Positions 1 through 9,712 of a stretch of DNA of 64,000 nucleotides are shown here, in pieces. Every line of letters starts with the position of its first letter. Within the stretch, counting starts at the first letter, position 1. The notes under the pieces were generated by a model. The model did no database searches and was not told where the DNA came from. It worked only from the letters and a program-made list of their open reading frames with translations. Source of the stretch: Agapanthus africanus (Eukaryota; Streptophyta; Magnoliopsida; Asparagales; Amaryllidaceae); the NCBI GenBank assembly GCA_030015575.1, contig CM057339.1:771296809-771360808 (forward strand), read 5' to 3'. Made by a program: the position numbers and the translations under genes.

Positions 1-411
1 GGGGATCACGTGCCGACACGTGATGGCTTTCTGAAAGCTCTGAAATGATAAGAATTGAATCCTAATCAAAAGGGGTCACGTGCCCACACGTGATGTGCCT
101 TTAAACCCACTAAAAGAAATTAAAAGGTATAATAAAACAGCAAAGATAAACATGGGGCATCACGTGCCTAAACGTGACCAGGGGTCACGTGCCGACACGT
201 GATGAGTTCCCGAGTTCTTTAAAATAATAGAATTAAATTCTATTTGAATGGTCAATCAGTGGGGTCACGTGCCAATACGTGACAGGCTCTTGAACCTGCT
301 GAACTAATAAAATTAAATTCTAATTAAAAGGAACCAAAAGCCTTAATTGGAAAAATATTTCCCTAGATCTTTCCAAACAAAAAAGATTGCGCTCTATAAA
401 GTGGAGCGCCG

Positions 412-570
412 TTGGATTAAAAATCCAATGGTGATTAAAAATCACCAATTTATAGAAAGATTCTATACAAGGAAATATTTTCCTAAAATCTGTCAGGAAT
501 AACAGACAAAATATCTTTTGGATTAAAAATCCAATGGTGAATAAAATTCACCGAGTGATCTAAAAGATCA
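412..570 (+). repeat. string of eight short hairpins in LTR-0
   Basis: Eight consecutive inverted repeats lie almost end to end: 412-428 (TTGGATT/AATCCAA, loop AAA), 430-446 (GGTGATT/AATCACC), 451-467 (TATAGAA/TTCTATA), 470-484 (AGGAAA/TTTCCT), 489-506 (TCTGT/ACAGA), 518-534 (TTGGATT/AATCCAA), 536-552 (GGTGAAT/ATTCACC) and 556-570 (TGATCT/AGATCA). Arms differ between words while the loop is mostly 3 nt and A-rich. Counterparts lie at about 22110-22275 and 53875-54035. Confidence 0.9.
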
Positions 571-641
571 TGTTGGTTACAAAATCAATTAAAATCTTTC
601 AATGAAAAATTGACTAAACAAACTGATTATTTTCTTTCTCC

Positions 642-650
642 TATAAATAG
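642..650 (+). promoter_or_regulatory. TATA-like box in LTR-0 (upstream candidate)
   Basis: TATAAATAG sits at the centre of an inverted repeat with arms CTCCTAT and ATAGGAG. LTR-1 and LTR-2 have GATAAATAG at the same place, so the box is not perfectly kept. It is a candidate LTR promoter element only. Confidence 0.4.
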
Positions 651-1604
651 GAGCCAAGGAATGAAAAAGAAGATACAACAACAACATAGAGAGAAAAAAG
701 AAGAGAATTTAATTCTCCAGAGAGAAAAGAAGATTTCCTCAGAAGAGAAAGAAACCCTAGATGAGAAAGGGAAAGAGACCATAAGCTCCGAAAAACAAAA
801 AGAGAATTTAATTCTCAAACTAAGAGTTTAACTCTTCTGAATAAGAACTTAGTTCTTCCTCTGGTAGAAGATCTGCAGAAGCAGATCTCCCCATAAGTTG
901 AGAATTTAATTCTCATCGGGGAGATTCTGTCATGCAAATCTAAAACCTAAGGGAGGACCTAAGTTCAGAGAATTTTATTCTCCCAAAAGCACATAGGAAT
1001 TTAATTCCTCCAACAAAAATAGGGTTTAACCCTTAATACAAGAGCTTAGTCCTTCTTCATGGTTGAAGATCTGCAGAAACAGATCTCCCCATAAGTTGAG
1101 AATTTAATTCTCATCGAGGAGATTCTGCCATGCAGATCCAAAACTTAGAGGAAGAGTTGGGTTTAAAGAATTTAATTCTTCCGAATACATAGGAATTTAA
1201 TTCCTCTAAATAAATTAGGGTTCAACCCTACAAAAGAATTTAATTCTTAAACAAGGGACTTAAACTTTTCATGCACGTAAAAGCATCAGTATCCAACCTG
1301 ATCACGTATGTCCACGTGACTCCCCTCCCCAGTGATCAAAAGAGAACGAATGAAATTGGGTCACGTGCTCCCACGTGACCCTTGGATAAATTCCTCAAAA
1401 AAGAGAGAACAAAGTAAAGGCAGAACAGACTTTGGGCGTCCTCACGTGTCCCCACGTGACCCCTAACAAATCTTGTTAATATCCAGTGCATGGTCACGTG
1501 CCCACACGTGATGCCATGAAGACTAAAAGTGTTTAACACTTATTTGAATATTTTGAGAATAAAATAAAGGAATCTTGGCCCAATCTTAGGGCGCCTCACG
1601 TGTC

Positions 1605-1609
1605 CCCAC
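1605..1609. other. left target-site duplication of copia element (cccac)
   Basis: cccac precedes the TGTTAG start of the copia element and corresponds to ctcac at 11791-11795 after its ACA end, with one mismatch. Uninterrupted LTR-1 near 23302-23320 shows the empty-site arrangement. Confidence 0.7.
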
Positions 1610-3678
1610 TGTTAGTGTATATGCCCTAGAGGCCATTACTGTATCATACTAGTTTGTATATTACTTGATGGAAGCTTGGGATATTCACGGTTGTATAGAC
1701 AGTCTTACTCGAAATGGTAGTATGCTACTTGGTTTGTTTCTACTTTAATGTGTGCATGTGTTTCTTTTAGCATATCGCCTATACACATTAGTGGAGCCCT
1801 TAGGATCTTTGCTTGATTTCCAGCATTGTGATGGCAGTCATACTAGTGGGGGTTGGGTAATCTACAAGCACATACTTATACAGGTCCCTAGTTTTAGGAC
1901 TATCGAGACAGAGCATCGATACTCCGGAGTAGACTAGCGTATGCGCTTCTCATCCCAACAGGGGAGACAGTCTGTCCCACAGCCGTCAGTACATCGTACT
2001 TGAGATAGTATGCGGGTGCTCGTTAGGTTACGAGTACACTGGACAGGACTCGTCGGGAACTGTTGGTTGGTACTATACCTATCGTCAGTTATCAGTTCCC
2101 AGGTGACATGAGTACAGCTTAGTCCGCTGACTTGACACTGTCACTTCGCCTCGAGTGTGTTCCCACTGTACTTTGATTACTACCCTACCACGGCTCAAAG
2201 GAGTCGTGCAAACAAGTAGTAGTTGGGTGCAGTCCCGAAGCACTAGGAGGCAGTGACGGTTAGACAGGATTCGTCTCTCCCGCTATTGGGAGTTGATATC
2301 GTGCTGTGTCAAGGAGAGCCATTACACATAGTCGTCCCTGGCCAGGGAAAGCGAGATATACTGGTAGGTTTCCAGTGTTATCTCAGGGTGTTCTGGGCTA
2401 CACTCCGACACGACTTGTACCGCTATTAGGGGACTAACGTTTACCGCCCCCTAGGCCCGCCATGCGATATTCTCATACGAACAGACCGGACTGTACGGAG
2501 GCTGTCACATTCAGGCTCAGTAGGAGTTCAGATGGGTTCACCTCATCAGTCTTCTTATCGGCATCTACCTGGGGACCGTTACGTACAGCTAGTACCGCTT
2601 GCGGCCTGTAGTTAAACCCACTGCCAGCGTAGTGTCGAGTCTTTAGAGTCCCACACAGAGAGCTATTCGCCTTTGGGCAAAACAGAGTAGAGGTCACATG
2701 GTTTTGCGACAGGGTTCGTTCACATCCGCGCACTTGTGCACGTTTGGTGTCCGGGCAGTTATTACTAGCGGGCTTTGGTTTAAGCCAGATCCTAGTATGA
2801 ATTTTGGGATTGGTTTTATCTCATTTGTATTCGTGTTCCTCGGAACACGGATGCGGGTGTGTATGCATGGTTAACAGAGACAGAGGCAGAGGATTCTCAT
2901 TAGGGTTGTTGACTGTTGACCTTTTCTAAAGCCTAATGAGAATAAGAAATATGATTAATAATAATATTAATTAAGTATTATTGTGCCATGGTTGGGTTGA
3001 AAGTTTGACTTTGTTGACTTGTTGACCGGTTGACTATTTTGGACTTGTTGACCATCATCATTTCATGGCTATCATTTCATGGCTATGTCTTTTGCTTGCT
3101 TGTTGTTTACAAAATGCATTAAATGCATGAAATAATAATGCCATTGACATGAACCATCATAAATACTTAATTATTATTATTATCATGATTATTTTTGTTT
3201 TTGAGAGCATGGTTGTAAAAAGTCTTTCTCATTCTATCATTTCCACTCTCTCTCATCCAAGCTCTCCCTCTTCCTCTTGCTCATGATTCTCTTGTCTCAT
3301 GAGTTGAGAAATAAGAACCATTGAGATAAAACCCTAAAAACACTTCTCTACTCACTCTAAAGTTCAAGGTCTAGCAAGCCAAGTATTTTAGTTTCCTCTC
3401 GATTGAGGAAGGAGCCAAAGGTGGAAGCTTTCGTGTGGATCCATCTTCGGCACAAGGAGACGACGAGGTGAGGCCGATCCGACCACTACAAGGAGTCAAA
3501 TAGAAGGAGTTCAAGATTAGGTACAACCCCTAACATAGTAGTTAAACTCTTAGTTAGGTTGTTAGATAGTTTGTTTAGCAAAGATCCGGTTTCTAGTCCA
3601 TGTTACCCTTCACCGAAAAATCGTTTTTCACCATTTCCGCAACCCCGAAAGAACCGGGGCGGGTAACGTGGACTTACA
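1610..3678 (+). repeat. copia 5' LTR
   Basis: Begins TGTTAGTGTATATGCCC and ends ACTTACA. It is 2069 bp long and directly repeated at 9713-11790 (2078 bp). The primer-binding site follows one base after its end. Reading frames inside it are short and not conserved between the two LTRs, so I call no gene. Confidence 0.93.
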
Positions 3679-3679
3679 G

Positions 3680-3695
3680 TGGTATCAGAGCCAGG
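3680..3695 (+). other. primer-binding site, initiator tRNA-Met type
   Basis: TGGTATCAGAGCCAGG lies one base after the 5' LTR. It is the standard plant copia site complementary to the 3' end of initiator tRNA-Met. Confidence 0.93.
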
Positions 3696-5758
3696 CTAAA
3701 CACTATCTAGCATGTTAGCAAAGTATCTAGATTTTCGATCGGAGAAAAAATCACAAAACAAGCCCGAGATTTAAACTTTCTGTCGATTTTTAAACTGCTC
3801 TAAAAATGATTTGACACATACCAAAAATCGACTCAGGGTTTTAAATGAAAACAGAAGAAAAACGAGCCAACGAGTCGACCAACTCACCGCGGATCCGCGG
3901 CAAGAACATGCTTCTTGCCGCGGATCCGCGGCCGAGTTGACTCAGACGTGGCTCATCTTTCCTGTAATGTGCTCAGTGTGCTGTTTTAGGATTTTTAGAA
4001 TATGTTGTTTCTGCCCAGATTTTCCAGAAAACAAATTTGTGTTTGGTGTGGTTACAAATCCGTATTTTGATCGAACTTCTATAGACTTTAGCTAAAGGGT
4101 TATATCTGTGATGTGATATATGTATTAAACGTCTGTTAATCGCTATATGTCGATTAGTGGGGTTAATACATATCTGTGATCTAATGTTGCTGGTATGTGT
4201 ATATGAATTCGTTGGATTGTCGCGGATGAATAGCCGAGGGGTTGTGAGATGAGAGTTTTCTTTAACTTTTCATTTGATGTAATATGCAATTGATGTAATA
4301 TTATTTTTATGGCCGCACATCCGGGATGAGGTTGTAGCCGCCATTGTATATTATTTCTTTTACTGTTTTTGCTCCTAGGATAGACCCAAGGTGGGGTGCA
4401 CAAACTACCGGGTACCTCGAAGTGATGAGTGGCCTACTCACGTTGTTGAGGGAGGTTGCTTCACTTCGGGTATTTGGCGGATAGTTTGCCGCACCCGTAG
4501 GGGTCTAGGGTGGGGTCTTGGCTATTCATCGCGACCGTGTAATCCGCTTTTCGTTGCAGGCTCGAACGAAACGCGGATTCCTAGTATATCTAATGTGTTC
4601 ATCTGCGATCTGGAATGGATATCATTGCATCTGACGAATGTATATATCTATATATGATATCTATTTAGGCGTTGCTTATGTTTTGCATCCGCGCTAGTCC
4701 AGCCCCCGCTCTGTCGTTCGTTAAGTAACCTAACGGGTAATGACGGGGCCCCGTGGCGAATGCGGATGGCATAAGCGTATGTCATATTTTCGTTGTTTTC
4801 TATAATGGTAGGATTAAATGATAGGACACATTAAATTAATGCAAGAAAATAAACCAAAGTAAAGTCGTTGGAACAATTTCAAAACCACTCGGTTTCTTTT
4901 CAAAAACAACTTTTAAATGCGGAGCTTAAGCCACTCCTTTTAAAAGCTATCACGTTCCATCGATTATATCAAGTTCACTACGTTCACGGTTTCGCTAAAA
5001 CCATTCGTAGCCCTCCGTCATTTCATATGGATAGTCAATAGTATTCAAGATGTGTTTGTTGGCCAAAGTCAAGGCACAGTGATTGGTAGCTATTGGATAT
5101 TCATATGCAGAATAGATAGATGCGTTGGTTTGGGACAGTCGTACTACCTTGTTGGCCAAAGTCAAGGGTAGGTACGGGTGGGTTCAAATTAACCTGGAGA
5201 ATGACGGGTAGAACTTGACATGTGACTTATGATTTGTTGGCCAAAGTCAAGGTCATAAGAGCATGAGGTAAAAATCCACATCGGGAGTTTCTAAAGAAAC
5301 TGAAACTTGCTAGCGCTGCATACCATTTGGAGTGTGATGATTCTGGTAGGATTCCTTCAGTTTTGTCACACGATGTTATTTGGATCCCGATCCTACTGTG
5401 AGTATATGCTACTCCTCGGGAAATTTCTTACTTAACGATCAATGCTATAAACCAAGTAGTTGTCTAGAAAGGTGTTAGCGGGGCTACGCCCCCAGGGAAA
5501 AGAGGTTCTTTAATTAAGGAACTTCGCAAAAGCATTGGAAAACCTCCCTCGAAGTACCAACACCGGCCTGGCCGAACGGTTAAGCAAGTATTGTACGGTG
5601 AGATTGATTCCGACTAATTCTTCCTTTTTGTTTTTAGGAAGGATTCGAGAAATAGTGGGAGCCATCCTGTTTAGACAAACTAAAAACCACTCTAAACTTG
5701 CAAGAGCATCATGCTAAAGTGTTTCTTCTCTCTCTCTTAATTGCAGCGACCAAACATC
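3696..5758 (+). other. copia leader, non-coding
   Basis: About 2.1 kb between primer site and gag. I see no supported gene. It contains a twin-palindrome hairpin at 3881-3940 and three copies of gttggccaaagtcaagg (about 5058, 5150 and 5236). A long leader is a feature of several large copia lineages. Confidence 0.7.
3881..3940 (+). repeat. twin-palindrome hairpin (CCGCGGATCCGCGG twice)
   Basis: The 14-bp perfect palindrome CCGCGGATCCGCGG occurs at 3887-3900 and 3918-3931. The linker CAAGAA...TTCTTG is itself inverted, and the flanks CAACTC and GAGTTG extend the outer arms, giving a stem of roughly 27 bp with a small bulge. The same palindrome occurs in the Athila-like LTRs (27463-27476, 36805-36818 with one change, 36835-36848). 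Confidence 0.9.
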
Positions 5759-6709
5759 ATGACCGGACTTAAGTTACTACTAGATAAAAATATACTGACA
5801 GGGCCAAACTACAAAGATTGACTCAGGAATGTCAAAATGGCAATCACTTATGACAAGTTGGGGTATCTCCTTACCACCAAAGCTCCCCCTGTCCCAGGTC
5901 CCACCTCTAGCGTCGCGGATAAAGAAATCTATAAGACCTGGGAGATCGACTGCGTGAAGGCCAAGTGCCTCGTGCTTACCTCTATGGACAATGAACATCA
6001 GAGGCGGCACGAGAATATGGACCTCGAATCCATATTTCTCCATACTAAGGATCTGTATGGGGAGCAATCCCGTATCGCCAGATATGAAGTCTCGAAAAAG
6101 TTGTTTTCGGCGAGATTGGTCGTCGGATCATCGGTAGCGGAACACGTGCTTAAGATGATTGGCTTCATTGAAGAGCTCGCGGACCTTGGGACCACGTTAG
6201 AGAACGAGCTCTATACGGACTTAATTCTCCAGTCCCTTCCTTCCACTTACGCCCAGTTTATCCTGAACTTCAACTTGCAAGGAAAAGAAGTTGAACTTCC
6301 GGAGCTCCTCAACATATTGAGGAGTGCAGAGGGCACCCTACAGAAAGGTAGGGAAACATCCACTTTGTTTGTTGGAGGACCTTCCTCTTCTAGGTCCAAG
6401 GCGAAAGCCAAGGGAAAGAAGAAGAAAACCCCCACCAAACCAAAGGGCGGTGTTAGTAAAGTGGAAACGAAGGGAAAGGCAAAAGCAACAAAAGCAGTGG
6501 GAAAGCTTGTGGGAAAGGAAGAGTGCTTTTACTGTCACAAGAGTGGACACTGGAAAAGGGATTGCGGGGCTTGGAAGGCCAGAAACCAGGACCCGAAGCA
6601 AGTTGCGGCTTCGGCTTCAGGTGTGTATGTTATTGAAAACTGTCTATCAATAAACTCTACTTCCTGGGTATTAGATACCGGATCAGGATCTCATATCTGT
6701 AATTCTTTG
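5759..6709 (+). pseudogene. copia Gag and start of protease (broken)
   Basis: The polyprotein starts at ATG 5759 (MTGLKLLLDK...), ahead of the longest open stretch. An in-frame TGA at 5819-5821 replaces the tryptophan expected in the NYKDWLRN-type copia Gag motif. Downstream is a UBN2-type Gag core (for example LQSLPSTYAQF), a Lys-rich linker and a CCHC zinc knuckle CFYCHKSGHWKRDC at 6524-6565, which in this family binds element RNA. The aspartic protease motif LDTGSGSH follows, with its catalytic Asp at 6674-6676. TAG at 6710-6712 ends this open stretch, but the frame continues. Family known, element broken. Confidence 0.9.
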
Positions 6710-6712
6710 TAG

Positions 6713-8100
6713 GCACTGAGAAAGCATAGGATTTTGAAGGCAGGTGATATGACCCTCAGATTTGCAAACGGAGCTGGCATGGATGCTGAGTCCGTGGGGG
6801 ACTATCACTTGGGATTGTCAGATGGACATGTTTTGGTTTTACGGGATTGTTATTTTGTACCCAATGCAACTTGTAATATCATATCTGTATCTTTAATGTC
6901 TAAAGAAGGTTATGAATTTGCATTTGTAAGCAATGTTGTAAACATTCACCTTAATCAAGTTCTGATTGGGTCAGGTACATTAAGCAATGGTATATACGTA
7001 TTAAACCAACCACAGATTTTCAATGTCCAGAATACACAGAAAAGAAAGTCTCCAGAAATAAATCATGTTTTCTTATGGCATTGTAGACTGGGTCACATCA
7101 ATGAGAGAAGGTTGACGAAGTTGCATACAGAAGGATATTTGGATCCGTTCAATTATCAATCATATGCAACTTGTCAATCCTGTCTCAAAGGAAAGATGAC
7201 AAAGACTCCATTCACTGGAGACGGAGTAAGAGTGAGCGAGCTCTTGGGACTCATATACAACGATGTGTGCGGTCCAATGTCTACACATGCGCGAAACGGT
7301 TATTCTTACTTCATTACTTTTACGGATGACTTTTCAAGGTACGGATATGTCTTCTTAATGAAACATAAATCTGAAGCCTTTGGAAAATTCCAGGAATACA
7401 AGAATGAAGTAGAAAAACAAACAGGCAAAAGTATTAAGACACTGAGATCTGATCGAGGTGGTGAATACTTGAGCGCCGAGTTCCTGGATTACCTAAAAGA
7501 GAATGGAATTCTCTCTCAGCTTACTCCTCCATACACTCCGCAACATAACGGTGTATCGGAAAGACGGAACCGAACCCTATTGGATATGGTACGTTCCATG
7601 ATGAGTAACGCTGAGTTACCGCGATCATTCTGGGGATATGCACTAGAATCAGCAGCATACCTTTTGAACCGAGTACCAACTAAGACTGTGCCTACCACAC
7701 CATAACAGATGTGGAGTGGGAAGAAACCCTAACTTAAGCACATTAAGACATGGGGATGTCCAGCTTTTGTCAAAAAGCAGCATGCGGACAAACTCGAGGC
7801 ACGCTCAGTACAATGCAAGCTTGTGGGATATCCAAAGAACTCCAAGGGATATTTCTTCTAGTGCGAAGAGGAACAAAAGGTTTTTGTTTCTCGTCATGCC
7901 CACTTCTTGGAAACTGAATTTTTGGAAAATCAGATAAGTAGGAGCGCAATAGAACTGGAAGAAATTCCAGAACCACGAGCTATTACTGAAAGCTTAGTCA
8001 AACCAAAGGGTTCGAAAGAACAGGACATTCCTACGCCGCTCCGCAGGAGTAGTAGGCAGTCTCATCCGCCCGAGGGATACTACGGTTTTCTCATAGATGG
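6713..8100 (+). pseudogene. copia protease remainder and integrase (broken)
   Basis: Same frame as gag. After the protease comes the zinc-binding HHCC domain of integrase (HCRLGH, then CQSC, about 7079-7183). The catalytic core has Asp in YNDVCGP (about 7262), Asp in LRSDRGG (about 7451) and Glu in GVSERRN (about 7559); the last two are 35 residues apart, as in the D,D35E family. In-frame stops at 7703-7705, 7730-7732 and near 7860 interrupt the C-terminal half. Otherwise the frame reads on through HIKTWGCPAF to the linker before RT. Integrase inserts the cDNA into the chromosome. Confidence 0.9.
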
Positions 8101-9030
8101 GGATAGAGAGGATTGCATCATTGATAGTGATGAGCCGACTAGCTTCCAGCAGACCATTCAGAGCGTTGACTCGGTAAAATGGCCGGATGCAATGCGGACC
8201 GAAATGGAGTCCATGTACACCAACAAAGTATGGACTTTGGACGTTGCTCCAGATGGGGTAAAACCCGTAGGATGCAAGTGTATCTTCAAAAGGAAGATTG
8301 GTGTAGATGGACAGGTTGAGACCTATAAGGCTAGACTTGTTGCAAATGGTTTTCATCAAAGACCTGGTTTGGACTATGACGAAACATTTTCTCTAGTGGC
8401 TATGCTGAAATCCATTCGGATCCTTTATGCCATTGCTGCCTTCCACGATTATGAGATTTGGCAGATGGACGTAAAGACCGCTTTTCTAAAAGGAAATTTA
8501 AAGGAGTGTGTCTATATGGACCAGCCGGAGGGTTTCATTCAGAGTGGGAGCAGCGGAAAGGTGTGCAAGTTGCTTAAGTCCATTTATGGACTAAAGCAGG
8601 CATCACGGAGTTGGAACATCTGTTTTGATAAGACGGTCAAAGATTTTGGCTTTATCAAAAATCCAGATGAACCATGCATCTATAGTAAAATTGTAGCGTA
8701 TTCCTCGTTTTATACGTGGATGACATTCTCTTGATAGGAATGACATTCCTATGCTACAATCTGTCGAAGGGTTCTTGTCACACAGGTTCTCCATGAAAGA
8801 CCTGGGTGATGCCTTTTACATTCTGGGGATCCGGATCCATCGTGATAGATCCAAGAGGATACTAGGACTTTCACAGTCCAGGTACATCGACACCGTACTG
8901 AAAAGTTTCGGTATGGAAGATTCCAAGCGCGGTAATTTACCAGCTTGTCACGGGATCACCCTCTCCAAAGAGATGTCTCCCAAGACCGATTTGGAAAGGG
9001 ATCGCATGTCTATTCTACCCTACGCTTCTG
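8101..9030 (+). pseudogene. copia reverse transcriptase (two frameshifts)
   Basis: The RVT_2-type polymerase shows YKARLVANGF, the Asp-containing MDVKTAFLKG and SIYGLKQASR. The catalytic YVDD motif is intact at 8713-8724 but lies in the +1 frame relative to the upstream part. The continuation from MLQSVEGFLSH (8751) lies in the third frame. Two small indels between about 8690 and 8750 have therefore broken the enzyme exactly around its active site. The family copies element RNA into DNA. Confidence 0.9.
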
Positions 9031-9698
9031 CGGTAGGCTCTATAATGTATGCGATGTTGTGTACCAGACCAAATGTAGCTTATGCACTGAGTGTGGTAAG
9101 CCGGTATCAGTCAAACCCTGGAGAGAAGCACTGGATAGCGGTAAAGAACATTCTTAAGTACCTGAGAAGGACTAAGGAGATGTTCTTGGTGTATGGCGGA
9201 AAAGACCTCCAGATTGAGGCCTTTGCTGACTCCAGCTTCCAGAGTGACAAGGATGATTCCAAGTCCATATTGGATTATGTCTTTACCCTCAATGGAGGGG
9301 CGGTGTGTTGGAAGAGTTCCAAACAGGAAACCGTTACTGACTCGACAATGGAAGCGGAATATATCGCTGCATCTGATGCCGCAAAAGAAGCCGTCTGGAT
9401 GAGGAAGTTCTTGAAATAACTTCAGGTGGTTCCGTCCATTGTTGATCCAATACCTCTGTATTGTGACAAGAACGGGGCTATAGCTTTAGCGAAGGAACCC
9501 ATGTCCCATCAGAAGTCCAGACACTTCTTGAGGCGGTATCACCTGATCAGGGAGATCGTGGATCGCCGGGAGATCGAGGTCCGGAAGGTTGCTACGAAAG
9601 ATAACACTGCAGTTCCATTCACGAAGGCCTTACCCCAGACTCAGTTAGAGCGGCTGATCGAGATGATAGGTCTTCGATACGCCAGTACATGGCCTTAG
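9031..9698 (+). pseudogene. copia RNase H domain, polyprotein C-terminus
   Basis: Continues in the frame of the 3' part of RT. It shows the copia RNase H signatures FADSSFQSD, the Glu-containing MEAEYIAASDAAKEAVW and a late Asp-rich segment after LYCDKNGA. An in-frame TAA at 9417-9419 splits it; the frame then runs to the natural stop at 9696-9698, eleven bases before the polypurine tract region ends. RNase H removes the RNA strand during reverse transcription. Confidence 0.88.
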
Positions 9699-9700
9699 TG

Positions 9701-9712
9701 CAAGTGGGAGAT
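9701..9712 (+). other. copia polypurine tract
   Basis: CAAGTGGGAGAT lies immediately before the TGTTAG start of the 3' LTR, the usual position of the plus-strand primer. The relic copia at 57230-57241 has the same tract. Confidence 0.88.

Larger units (their letters stand above)
1..1609 (+). repeat. LTR-0, left part (Tat-type Ty3/gypsy LTR)
   Basis: This stretch matches about 21691-23310 (LTR-1) and 53470-55085 (LTR-2) base for base over long runs with scattered substitutions, so it is a third copy of the same long LTR. Roughly the first 730 bases of the LTR lie outside the window. It holds paired CACGTG boxes (1-283 and 1296-1609), a run of eight short hairpins (412-570), a TATA-like TATAAATAG inside a palindrome (642-650) and many hairpin words with a TTA loop (703-1541). 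It is interrupted at 1610 by a copia element and resumes at 11791. No convincing gene is present; the K/E-rich reading frame at 610-831 is discussed under rejected items. Confidence 0.88.

Noticed and set aside
610..831. K/E-rich 73-codon reading frame also present at 54075-54296
   Set aside because: It lies in the hairpin-word region of the LTR, is disrupted in LTR-1, and its composition follows from repeated gagaatttaattctc and gaaaag words. LTR similarity alone explains its conservation.
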